Shown here one piece after another: positions 24,998-31,971 of a DNA stretch of 31,971 nucleotides. The stretch comes from CAZNFR01 sp964572225. GTDB taxonomy: Bacteria; Bacteroidota; Bacteroidia; Bacteroidales; GCA-2748055. The translations under genes and the position numbers were made by a program. Below the pieces are notes generated by a model. That model saw only the letters and a program-made list of their open reading frames with translations. It was not told the DNA's origin and ran no database searches. Position 1 is the first letter of the stretch. Each line of letters starts with the position of its first letter. The stretch is from NCBI GenBank assembly GCA_964572225.1, contig CAZNFR010000038.1, positions 1 to 31,971 on the forward strand. The letters run 5' to 3'.

Positions 24998-26056
24998 TTA
25001 CGATGAGCACAAAAGGGAGAGGATCATCCCTTTACCCCGGTGATACCAGGCTCTCACTTCCTCCTTATCCGCAGATTCAAAAAGGAGGTCCGAAAATTCT
25101 GAGATATCCCTTGCGAACCCCTTCAGCTTTACTTCCTCTGCGTTACATAATTGTTCAAAATGGCCCTCCGAGGGTACAACATAAAGGGGCAGTTCGCGGT
25201 ATAACGCCTCGCAAAGGGTTTCAAATCCGGCTGTGCAAATTACCGCAGCGGCCCGGTTCATATCCTTCATAAAGTCTTCCCTCGAGGGCAGGCTGATCGA
25301 AAGATTGGCAGGTTTTGCTTCCTGAGTCGAACGGGAAGATGTGTACAGACGGAAAATCAGATGCGGGTTCCTGGTGGCAATATGGATAAGATTCGGGGTA
25401 AATCCCGGATTCAGAAAATAGCATAGAATAATTTTTCTCTGCAGGTCGGACTTTTCTTCAGGAGGGGACTCAAGAATCGGAGGAACATAATAAAATGAGC
25501 CTGGAACACTTGAGTTTTCCTTTTCCGGAGAAAAGCTTAGTGCCAGTCTTTCCGAACCCAGGGAACAAAAGAAATTCAGTATCCTCAGCAGGAAAATTCC
25601 GACATACCGGGTCGATAAGCTTTGAGGTACATGCCTGCCCTGGTAGAAATGGTGCCCCAGGGTGAACATCTTTTTTTTTCTGCCGGTGAGCAATCTGGAA
25701 AATCCTGCCACTGGATCGTAAAAATTAAGGATGCGATCAATCTCTTTGTCCTTCATCGCAAGGCTGAGTCTGAAAACGCTTAGCACATACACGGGGATCA
25801 GGAAAACATTCAATACAAGGGACATCAAGGGAAGAATTCCGCGCCGGGAAGGATTTCGAATGAATCCCGGACTAAAAAAGTACTTCAGTGCCATATTCAA
25901 TTCTTTCTCCGCGTAGCTAATCCTTCGTCCGGGAATATTTCTGCCCATATAAACTGAGCTTACCTGGTGTCCCGAAGCTTCAAGCCATTTTTTCATAACC
26001 AGAGCCTGACTCAGATGCCCCTTGCCTTCTCCCTGTATTACAAACATAAAATTCAT
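24998..26056 (-). CDS. GT-B-fold glycosyltransferase family protein
   Basis: This 352-residue protein has an N-terminal glycine-rich loop G-E-G-K-G-H-L-S-Q-A (8-17), and a C-terminal segment I-C-T-A-G-F-E-T-L-C-E-A-L with L-P-L-Y-V-V-P and a conserved E-Q near it, as in MurG-like (GT28/Glyco_trans_1_3) glycosyltransferases that bind nucleotide sugars. A hydrophobic stretch at about 74-100 may bind the membrane. Donor and acceptor are unknown; it may act in lipid or surface glycan synthesis. It is the third gene of an apparent minus-strand operon after the EamA transporter and the YkgJ-type gene (26-nt gap to the latter). Confidence 0.8.
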   Translation of the reverse strand: MNFMFVIQGEGKGHLSQALVMKKWLEASGHQVSSVYMGRNIPGRRISYAEKELNMALKYFFSPGFIRNPSRRGILPLMSLVLNVFLIPVYVLSVFRLSLAMKDKEIDRILNFYDPVAGFSRLLTGRKKKMFTLGHHFYQGRHVPQSLSTRYVGIFLLRILNFFCSLGSERLALSFSPEKENSSVPGSFYYVPPILESPPEEKSDLQRKIILCYFLNPGFTPNLIHIATRNPHLIFRLYTSSRSTQEAKPANLSISLPSREDFMKDMNRAAAVICTAGFETLCEALYRELPLYVVPSEGHFEQLCNAEEVKLKGFARDISEFSDLLFESADKEEVRAWYHRGKGMILSLLCSS

Positions 26057-26082
26057 AATTTCAGAAAGTTACAAAAATGTAT

Positions 26083-26571
26083 TTACTTCCGGTACACAAG
26101 CTTCAATCCTTCAATGATTTCCTGGACTGCCGGACAAATTTCCGCGTTTTTAAGAGTAAGACTAAAGATCTGATGAAAATTCTTTCGGTCGGTATGGGGA
26201 TATTCCCGGCAGGCACCCGGCCTGTATTTGTATATGGAACAACGATTATCGTCTAAGAGAAAAGGGCATGGGGTTTCACGGAAAACATAATCCTCTTCCG
26301 GATCCAGTTCAAGGTAAGTTTCGGTGAAGGCTGAAGGTTTGAGCCCCAGGGATGAGGCGATCCGGTCAATATCCCGGTCGCGGAGGAAAGGACTAATGGA
26401 TTTGCAGCAATTCGCACATTCAAGGCAGTCGACATGGCTAAATACTTCTTCATGCAAGGTTTTCACTGTCACATCCAGGTCGGCCGGAACCTTTCGTTTA
26501 AGTTTGCTGAAGAATTTTCGGTTTTCTTTCTCTTTATCCAGCGCTTTTTCCCTGATTCTGTGTGGATCCAT
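26083..26571 (-). CDS. YkgJ-family cysteine-cluster protein
   Basis: This 162-residue protein has the CxCCxxxx-type cluster characteristic of the YkgJ/CxxCxxCC (UPF0153) family: C-L-E-C-A-N-C-C (49-56), then T-P-C-P-F-L, N-R-C-S-I-Y-K-Y-R-P-G-A-C-R-E-Y-P, and a late cysteine (E-I-C-P). The cysteines are believed to bind zinc or an iron-sulfur cluster; the cellular role is not established. It starts 9 nt after the EamA transporter stop, on the same strand, and precedes the glycosyltransferase gene. All expected cysteines are present. Confidence 0.88.
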   Translation of the reverse strand: MDPHRIREKALDKEKENRKFFSKLKRKVPADLDVTVKTLHEEVFSHVDCLECANCCKSISPFLRDRDIDRIASSLGLKPSAFTETYLELDPEEDYVFRETPCPFLLDDNRCSIYKYRPGACREYPHTDRKNFHQIFSLTLKNAEICPAVQEIIEGLKLVYRK

Positions 26572-26580
26572 ACCCTTGTG

Positions 26581-27507
26581 CTAATGTGGAAAATAAATTT
26601 GCCTTGCCGGTCTTTGCTTTTTAAGCCTTAGAGAACGGATCTGTGAAAGGAAAAGCCCAAAAAGTACCAGTACAATTCCGAGGATCTTCATCACTGGCAT
26701 TGATTCATCCAGTATAAAATAAGAAGCAATCGCCGTGAAGACAGGAATAAGGTTGGCAAAGACATTGGCCCTGGAAGCACCCAGTTTTCTGACTCCGTTG
26801 GCAAAGAGGATGAATGTGACCGATGATCCGAAGATACCAAGGAAAAATAGGGCCAGCACGGAATCGGTCAGGAGAGGAGTGGAAAGAAAAGTGTCCAGAT
26901 CCCATAAAAGGAAAAAAGGAAGAAACAGGAAGATCCCCATCAGATTCTGATAAGCGGTGATGGTAAGCCCATTGTATTTCTGTATCAGCTTTTTGATCAA
27001 TACCGCATAGGCTACGGCCGAGATTACAGCCATAAACATAAACAGGATCCCCTTAAGGGTGGCCGACCAATCTTCACCGGTAGATAAAACCACGGCTATC
27101 ACTCCACCAAATGAAATAAAGAGTCCGAGAATATTCATGCCCGATAATTTTTCACGGTAAAAGAGATACGCAGCTATGGGTACCAGGAGGGGAATGGTTG
27201 CTACGATCACCGAAGCCATGGTAGAAGAAACATAGGACACTCCATAACTTTCCCCCATAAAGTAAAGGAATGGTTCAAAAAAGGATAGCAAAACTATCCA
27301 CCGGAGATCACTAAGCTCAACTTTCTGAAGCCTGCGGAGGAAATATCCGCTAATAAAAAGGAGAGGTACCGAGATGATGAGTCTTAAAAGAATCACTGAA
27401 ACCGGTCTGAAAGAAAGAAAGGCTATTTTATAAAAAACAAAGGTGAGCCCCCATAAAAGCATGGCTGCCACCAGTCCAGTATATACCGAAGTATCCTTTT
27501 TATGCAT
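26581..27507 (-). CDS. EamA-family (DMT superfamily) transporter
   Basis: This 308-residue inner-membrane protein has about ten predicted helices, built as two EamA repeats (roughly 8-138 and 150-290). Typical segments are M-L-L-W-G-L-T-F-V near the start, S-T-M-A-S-V-I-V-A-T-I-P-L-L-V-P in repeat 1, and N-L-I-P-V-F-T-A-I-A-S-Y-F-I-L-D-E in repeat 2. The family exports metabolites or amino acids, but the substrate cannot be read from sequence. The frame opens with TTG at 27510; the ATG at 27507 directly follows it and is preferred. It is the first gene of a likely three-gene operon and is divergent from the lipoprotein gene at 27612. Confidence 0.92.
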   Translation of the reverse strand: MHKKDTSVYTGLVAAMLLWGLTFVFYKIAFLSFRPVSVILLRLIISVPLLFISGYFLRRLQKVELSDLRWIVLLSFFEPFLYFMGESYGVSYVSSTMASVIVATIPLLVPIAAYLFYREKLSGMNILGLFISFGGVIAVVLSTGEDWSATLKGILFMFMAVISAVAYAVLIKKLIQKYNGLTITAYQNLMGIFLFLPFFLLWDLDTFLSTPLLTDSVLALFFLGIFGSSVTFILFANGVRKLGASRANVFANLIPVFTAIASYFILDESMPVMKILGIVLVLFGLFLSQIRSLRLKKQRPARQIYFPH

Positions 27508-27538
27508 CAAAAAGAAAAAAATAAACTTTTTTTTAAAA

Positions 27539-27571
27539 CAAATTAAACCTTATTCATCCAGGTTCATCAAA
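27539..27571 (-). promoter_or_regulatory. Weak promoter candidate for the EamA operon
   Basis: On the minus strand a CCTTTG (TTTG at 27571-27568) is followed after 21 nt by TTAATTTG (27546-27539), seven of eight positions of TAnnTTTG/Bacteroidota -7 being satisfied. Spacing is one nucleotide longer than usual. It lies 31 nt before the ATG. Confidence 0.3.
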
Positions 27572-27611
27572 GGACCGAAACTACAAAAATTGTTAAACAA
27601 ATCAGATAATC

Positions 27612-28457
27612 ATGAAAAAGAATTCATTGCTATTATTGTTAACCGGCATTACCCTGATGGGATTCATGCTCGGATCATGCGAAAAGAATAACGATATTGA
27701 AGGACCGGACACACAGCTGGCGGAAGATGATGCTCTGGTCGACCTCATGTTTGATGATCTTTTCGCGGAAGTGGAAGACGCCATGGAAAGCATGGAGTAC
27801 ACTCTTTACGGGGGCGAAAAAAAATCGACCTCGGTTGTATGTAAGCAGATAACGGTGGAAAGGCCCAGTGATACAACTTTCTGGCCCCGTACGGTGACTA
27901 TTGACTATGGTGATGGCTGTGAAGGGCCCGTGGGAAATGTTCGCAGAGGAAAGGTAATCATTGAAGTTAATCATCATTACCCTCATGAAGATTACTACCG
28001 GACCGTGACCCTTGAAGATTATTATATCAATGATCATAAAATTGAAGGTACCCGCTCGGTAGTAAACGAAGGACTGAATGAGAATGGCAACCTTTACTAT
28101 ACGGTAAACCTTGTGGGAGGTAAAGTCACCACCCCGGACGGAAAGGTGATCAGCAAGGATTACGAAAGAATTCGGGAATGGATATCCGGTTCGGCCACAC
28201 CCAGATTCAGACTGGATGATGAATACCTGGTTACCGGAACCTGCACTGGCATTAACAGAAATGGGATAGCGTATACCCGGACCATCACTGTTCCGCTGGA
28301 GATCAGCCTTAGCTGCCGCTGGATCAGAGCCGGTGTGGTTGACATCGTGAACGAAGCAGGGAATGAAATACAAATGGATTATGGTGACGGGGAATGCGAC
28401 CGGGAAGCGGTAGTAACGGTAAACGGAGAATCAAAAACAATAATCCTTAGGAGGTAG
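27612..28457 (+). CDS. Lipoprotein of unknown function with two DYGDG motifs
   Basis: This 281-residue protein has a lipoprotein signal peptide (MKKNSLLLLLTGITLMGFML-GSC; lipidated C23) followed by an acidic, flexible stretch (E-D-D-A-L-V-D-L-M-F-D-D-L). The body is beta-rich. A D-Y-G-D-G motif occurs twice, at 98-102 (V-T-I-D-Y-G-D-G-C) and 256-260 (I-Q-M-D-Y-G-D-G-E-C), each followed by a cysteine and a strand with N/R-G-K/E. Five cysteines besides C23 (77, 103, 211, 235, 262) could form disulfides. I do not recognise the family. It is monocistronic, with a terminator directly downstream. Confidence 0.8.
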   Translation: MKKNSLLLLLTGITLMGFMLGSCEKNNDIEGPDTQLAEDDALVDLMFDDLFAEVEDAMESMEYTLYGGEKKSTSVVCKQITVERPSDTTFWPRTVTIDYGDGCEGPVGNVRRGKVIIEVNHHYPHEDYYRTVTLEDYYINDHKIEGTRSVVNEGLNENGNLYYTVNLVGGKVTTPDGKVISKDYERIREWISGSATPRFRLDDEYLVTGTCTGINRNGIAYTRTITVPLEISLSCRWIRAGVVDIVNEAGNEIQMDYGDGECDREAVVTVNGESKTIILRR

Positions 28458-28485
28458 TTCTGAATTGATTGGTTTTTTTGGGTTC

Positions 28486-28516
28486 AAAGGGTGCAGAGCA
28501 ATCTGCGCCCTTTTTT
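28486..28516 (+). terminator. Rho-independent terminator with GCAA tetraloop
   Basis: GGGTGCAGA (28489-28497), loop GCAA, and TCTGCGCCC (28502-28510; one G-T pair) form a 9-bp stem, extended by AAA/TTT, and are followed by TTTTTT (28511-28516). It ends the lipoprotein transcript. Its T-run overlaps the clpX stop codon, and the mirrored A-tract (AAAGGG) means it may weakly serve the convergent clpX transcript too. Confidence 0.88.
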
Positions 28517-29735
28517 ATGCAGCTTTCAGGCGTTTGAGATTCGCTTTTTCAAGTTTGGTTCGGGCATATTCCTCATCAACCTTAATTTCTTTCTGAGTAC
28601 CTGAGGGGAGTTCAAACATGGCATCGATCATAATGGCCTCACAAATGGATCTAAGTCCGCGGGCTCCCAGTTTAAACTCAATAGCTTTGTCCACAATGTA
28701 ATCCAGGGCTTTCTCGTCCCATTTCAATTCGATGCCATCAATCCTGAATAATTTGTGATATTGTTTGGTAATGGCATTCTTGGGCTCGGTAAGAATCCTC
28801 CTGAGAGTACCTCTGTCGAGCGGGTTCAAATACGTGAGTATGGGAAGCCTTCCGATAATCTCCGGGATAAGTCCGAAAGCTTTTAGATCCATGGGGGCGA
28901 TATACTGAAGAAGATTGTTCCTGTCGATATCCGCGCCTTCCTTACTGGCTCTATACCCCACCACCTGGGTATTTAGGCGGCTGGCAATTTTTTTATCAAT
29001 TCCATCGAAAGCGCCACCACAGATAAAAAGAATGTTTTTGGTATTGACCGGGATCATCTTTTGATCGGGATGTTTTCTTCCTCCCTGTGGAGGAACATTC
29101 ACCACCGAACCCTCCAGCAATTTCAGCAGGCCCTGTTGCACTCCTTCACCGGAAACATCACGGGTTATGGAAGGGTTATCTCCCTTCCGGGCAATTTTAT
29201 CAATTTCATCAATAAAGACGATGCCTTTTTCGGCCGCTTCAACATTATAGTCGGCCACCTGAAGGAGCCGGGTTAGTATACTTTCAATATCCTCACCCAC
29301 ATACCCGGCTTCGGTCAGCACCGTTGCATCCACAATGGTAAAGGGAACATGCAGCATTCTGGCAATGGTCCGGGCAAGCAAGGTTTTCCCTGTCCCGGTT
29401 TCCCCTACCAGAATGATGTTGGACTTTTCGATCTCTACTTCGTCTTCGGTCCGGGATCCGGTTTGCATCAGTCGCTTGTAATGATTGTAAACAGCTACCG
29501 ATATGTAACGTTTAGCTTCTTCCTGGCCAATCACATAGAGATCCAGGAACTGCATAATTTCGGCAGGTTTGAGAAGCCGGATCTGGCTCACATCAAACTC
29601 GCTTTTCTTTCCCAGTTCTTCCTGAACAATACCATAGGCCTGTTCGATACAGCGGTCACAAATGTGCCCGGATATACCGGCAATCAAAAGGTTGGTATCC
29701 TTCTTCTCCCGTCCGCAAAACGAACACCTGTCCAT
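28515..29735 (-). CDS. clpX: ATP-dependent Clp protease ATP-binding subunit ClpX
   Basis: This 406-residue AAA+ unfoldase feeds substrates to ClpP. The N-terminal zinc-binding domain has C-S-F-C-G and C-D-R-C. Walker A is G-E-T-G-T-G-K-T, the pore loop is A-G-Y-V-G-E-D, Walker B is I-V-F-I-D-E-I-D-K-I, and sensor 2 is G-A-R-G-L-R-S-I. The ClpP-docking loop region reads L-N-T-Q-V-V-G-Y, in place of the E. coli IGF. A TTG at 29759 is in frame, but the ATG at 29735 is preferred because it begins at the zinc domain (M-D-R-C-S-F-C) and follows the clpP stop by 4 nt. Confidence 0.96.
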   Translation of the reverse strand: MDRCSFCGREKKDTNLLIAGISGHICDRCIEQAYGIVQEELGKKSEFDVSQIRLLKPAEIMQFLDLYVIGQEEAKRYISVAVYNHYKRLMQTGSRTEDEVEIEKSNIILVGETGTGKTLLARTIARMLHVPFTIVDATVLTEAGYVGEDIESILTRLLQVADYNVEAAEKGIVFIDEIDKIARKGDNPSITRDVSGEGVQQGLLKLLEGSVVNVPPQGGRKHPDQKMIPVNTKNILFICGGAFDGIDKKIASRLNTQVVGYRASKEGADIDRNNLLQYIAPMDLKAFGLIPEIIGRLPILTYLNPLDRGTLRRILTEPKNAITKQYHKLFRIDGIELKWDEKALDYIVDKAIEFKLGARGLRSICEAIMIDAMFELPSGTQKEIKVDEEYARTKLEKANLKRLKAA

Positions 29736-29739
29736 TTTA

Positions 29740-30414
29740 TTATTTTTCGTTTCTTTCAAGTATTTCGTCTATCATTCCGTATTTCTTTGCCTCCACTGCG
29801 GTCATCCAGAAATCCCTGTCCGAATCCTTTTCCACCTGCTCCAGTTTTTTTCCTGAATGCTTGGCGAGGATCTCATAAAGCTCCTTTTTCAGTTTAAGGA
29901 TCTCCCTTGCGGTGATCTCGATATCGGAGGCCTGACCCTGAGCTCCGCCCATTGGCTGATGGATCATTACCCTGGAATGTGTAAGAGCCGACCTTTTCCC
30001 TTTGCTTCCGGCCGATAGCAAAACGGCTCCCATGGAAGCTGCCATTCCTGTGCAAATGGTAGCAATATCGGAAGAAATATACTGCATAGTATCATAAATT
30101 CCTAATCCTGCATGTACAGACCCTCCCGGAGTATTGAAATAGATCTGAATATCCTTTGCCGGATCCGTAGATTCAAGGAACAGTAACTGAGCCTGAATGA
30201 TATTGGCTACATAGTCATCGATAGGGGTGCCCAGGAAAATAATCCTGTCCATCATCAGGCGGGAGAATACATCCATAGTAGCAATGTTAAGCTGTCTTTC
30301 TTCAATAATGGTTGGAGAAATGTAACTGCTGTAAATGGATGCATATCTGTCGAGGGTAAGGGAGCTGATGCCCATGTGCCCTTTGGCGTATTTACGAAAT
30401 TCGTCTTTATTCAT
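29740..30414 (-). CDS. clpP: ATP-dependent Clp protease proteolytic subunit ClpP
   Basis: This 224-residue serine protease subunit forms the ClpP tetradecamer. The catalytic triad is S127 (G-M-A-A-S-M-G-A), H152 (M-I-H-Q-P) and D201 (D-R-D-F-W-M). The N-terminus is about 25 residues longer than E. coli mature ClpP; it may be a propeptide-like extension, as is common in this family. It sits in the order tig, clpP, clpX with 29-nt and 4-nt gaps, the standard proteostasis operon. Confidence 0.96.
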   Translation of the reverse strand: MNKDEFRKYAKGHMGISSLTLDRYASIYSSYISPTIIEERQLNIATMDVFSRLMMDRIIFLGTPIDDYVANIIQAQLLFLESTDPAKDIQIYFNTPGGSVHAGLGIYDTMQYISSDIATICTGMAASMGAVLLSAGSKGKRSALTHSRVMIHQPMGGAQGQASDIEITAREILKLKKELYEILAKHSGKKLEQVEKDSDRDFWMTAVEAKKYGMIDEILERNEK

Positions 30415-30443
30415 GGTATTAAAATGTTTTTCTGAATAACAAT

Positions 30444-31796
30444 TTACTTTTCTAATAGTTTCCGGAACTTATCCAGGGTAATTTCCTTTTCATCCTTCTT
30501 CACTTTTTCCTTGGCCAGATTATAGATCTTATCTTCCATTTTCTGTTCCCTCAGCCTTCTCTTCTCCTCCGGTTTCGCCAGTTGTTCCTGTGCATAGTTT
30601 TGGATGTGTTCATCCGGCATATTGTATAGTCCGTACTGGTAGAACTGGTTTCTTGCCAGAATAGTGGCATATTCAAGAAGTTCTTCATCGCTTACAAATA
30701 TCTCGTATTTTCTTGCGAGTTTATCCTTTATCAGTTGCCAGCGGAATTCATCTTTATAACTATTGAACTCTTCCTCCACTTTCTCCTCCGTCATATTCTC
30801 ATTGGTTTCAGTCAGCCATCTTTTCAGGAACTCCGACGGCAGATCAAAGCTATACTTTTCCAGAGCATGCTCACGAAAATCCAGCGCGAATTTATAGTTC
30901 GATTCCCGTTCGTAGTTGAAGGTTAGTTCCTCCCGAATTTTCGTCCTGAATTCTTCTTCTGAATTTACCTGACCTTCTCCGTATACTTTATCAAACAACT
31001 CCTGATTAACCTCGTGTTTTTCAAATTTAAGCACTTCAATCAAATCTGCCTCGAACATGGAAGATAATTCGGTAAGTTTTTCCTTTTCGATTTGAAGAAG
31101 AGAGGAGAGTTCCGCATCATTGGGGTATGCTTTGGAAATATCAAAATTTACTTTGTCACCGCCTTTTTTCCCGATGAAAGATTTTTTTATTTCTTCGTCT
31201 TTCATCATATCGAGCGACATTTTAGCTTCTTCCACCCTGTGACCTCCATCCAGAGGACTTCCCGAAGCATCGAGTTCGGTAAGATTGGCCTTAACCAGTT
31301 CATCACCGGCTGCGGCATCCACAGGGATAAAATCACCAAACCTCTTGGCAATTTCATCTATTTGTTCGTCAACCACTTTATCTTCCACCTTAATGGTATA
31401 AAAAGGAACCTTGTCCTTTTCCCCGATTTCCGGATCAAAATCGGGAGAAAGTCCGATATCAAATTTGAATTCGAACTCTTTTGCATTCTCAAAATCAGGG
31501 GGAGTCTGATCCTCCTTACTAGGCAGAGGTTCACCCAGGATTGCAATTTTCTCTTCCCGGATATACTCCATCAGTTTGTCCGAAACCAGCCGGTTAATTT
31601 CGTCAACCAGTATAGGTTTATAATACATCTTCCGGATCATTCCCATAGGCACCTTGCCGGGTCTGAACCCTTTGATGCTGGCCTGCTTCCGGTAATCCTT
31701 CAGAACCTCCTCAACTTTATCGCTATAGTCCTTTTCTTCAACATTAATGGTAATAATTGCGTTCAGATCGTCGGTATTCTCTCTGCTGATATTCAT
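30444..31796 (-). CDS. tig: Trigger factor (ribosome-associated chaperone)
   Basis: This 450-residue chaperone binds the ribosome exit tunnel through the signature G-F-R-P-G-K-V-P (43-50) in its N-terminal domain. The middle section, where the FKBP-type prolyl isomerase domain lies in E. coli trigger factor (about 150-250), is divergent, and I see few of the FKBP pocket residues. The C-terminal half is helical and rich in charged residues, as in the cradle domain. First gene of the tig-clpP-clpX operon. The ATG at 31796 fits the family start. Confidence 0.93.
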   Translation of the reverse strand: MNISRENTDDLNAIITINVEEKDYSDKVEEVLKDYRKQASIKGFRPGKVPMGMIRKMYYKPILVDEINRLVSDKLMEYIREEKIAILGEPLPSKEDQTPPDFENAKEFEFKFDIGLSPDFDPEIGEKDKVPFYTIKVEDKVVDEQIDEIAKRFGDFIPVDAAAGDELVKANLTELDASGSPLDGGHRVEEAKMSLDMMKDEEIKKSFIGKKGGDKVNFDISKAYPNDAELSSLLQIEKEKLTELSSMFEADLIEVLKFEKHEVNQELFDKVYGEGQVNSEEEFRTKIREELTFNYERESNYKFALDFREHALEKYSFDLPSEFLKRWLTETNENMTEEKVEEEFNSYKDEFRWQLIKDKLARKYEIFVSDEELLEYATILARNQFYQYGLYNMPDEHIQNYAQEQLAKPEEKRRLREQKMEDKIYNLAKEKVKKDEKEITLDKFRKLLEK

Positions 31797-31858
31797 CTTA
31801 ACTTATTTTGTCATTTTGTATGTAAATACTTCACTGCTTTCCTTCCGGATTTAAAACC

Positions 31859-31906
31859 CAAACCGCTGTCAACTCAGACAATTACAGGCTAAGTATCAGC
31901 GGTTTG
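31859..31906 (-). terminator. Possible hairpin downstream of tRNA-Leu
   Basis: Perfect 10-bp arms CAAACCGCTG (31859-31868) and CAGCGGTTTG (31897-31906) enclose a 28-nt loop, just downstream of the tRNA on the minus strand. On that strand the stem is followed by GGTTTTAAAT, a weak T-tract. It could end the tRNA transcript, or be an element ahead of tig. Confidence 0.4.
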
Positions 31907-31917
31907 TGTATTTTTTG

Positions 31918-31971
31918 TGCGGATGAAGGGACTCGAACCCCCACTCCTTTCGGAACCAGATCCTAAGTCTG
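31918..31971 (-). tRNA. tRNA-Leu (anticodon UAG), 5' part outside the window
   Basis: Read on the minus strand, the segment starts within the anticodon arm: C-A-G-A stem, loop C-T-T-A-G-G-A (anticodon TAG), T-C-T-G stem. A long variable arm follows with a GAAA loop (TTCC/GGAG), as expected for class II tRNAs such as Leu. The T arm has GTTCGAGTC, and the acceptor 3' strand CATCCGC ends in discriminator A at 31918. The next bases are CAAAAA, so CCA is not encoded and must be added. The D arm and acceptor 5' strand lie beyond 31971. Confidence 0.92.

Noticed and set aside
27675..28373. 232-codon minus-strand frame opposite the lipoprotein gene
   Set aside because: The plus strand has a lipobox, a regular start and a terminator; the minus frame has none of these.
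31092..31892. Long plus-strand open frame (266 codons) opposite tig
   Set aside because: It is antisense to the well-supported trigger factor gene, rich in Phe/Ile/His as expected of a mirror frame, and shows no domain.

Overview
The window looks like chromosome from a Bacteroidota member, probably an environmental Bacteroidales/Marinilabiliales-like lineage (the lineage is an inference). The evidence is a type IX secretion (T9SS) gene (porQ), a secreted protein with a T9SS C-terminal sorting domain, an OMP_b-brl_3-type TonB-dependent-receptor relative, TAnnTTTG-type promoter elements, weak Shine-Dalgarno sequences, and a tRNA without an encoded CCA. The first ~3 kb is visibly more AT-rich than the rest.

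Layout. (1) 1-3061 is an accessory, defence-flavoured segment. It holds an AbiEi-like antitoxin and an AbiEii-like nucleotidyltransferase with a Bacteroidota promoter and a palindromic operator candidate, then a broken restriction-modification remnant and a set of 16-bp repeats. (2) 3062-11154 holds an OmpR-type response regulator, its sensor kinase, an outer-membrane beta-barrel receptor, and a large ELWxxDGT-repeat protein carrying a T9SS tail. An 11-bp-period CTAC(A/C)AATTT motif precedes both the regulator gene and the receptor gene, so the receptor is probably a target of the regulator. (3) 11215-14189 holds a small unknown ORF and, on the minus strand, a TPR sensor kinase followed by a NarL-type regulator. 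(4) 14789-17208 is a copper-exporter-type P1B ATPase plus a DUF302 protein. (5) 17367-24854, all on the minus strand, reads porQ, cmk, ispH, pfkA, then a terminator, then priA and a heptose-7-phosphate kinase. A striking G-rich/8-mer repeat block sits between porQ and cmk and supplies the stop codon of porQ. (6) 24998-27507, minus strand, is an EamA transporter, a YkgJ-type cysteine-cluster protein and a GT-B glycosyltransferase. (7) 27612-28457 is an unknown lipoprotein. (8) 28515-31796, minus strand, is the tig-clpP-clpX proteostasis operon, and the 3' part of a tRNA-Leu gene is cut by the window edge.

Most of 17-32 kb is core housekeeping. The parts most worth following are the AbiE-like locus with its intact nuclease-like motif and operator, the shared 11-bp tandem motif that ties the two-component system to the receptor, and the G-quadruplex-prone repeat block at porQ/cmk. 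I did not find convincing evidence for a completely new system.
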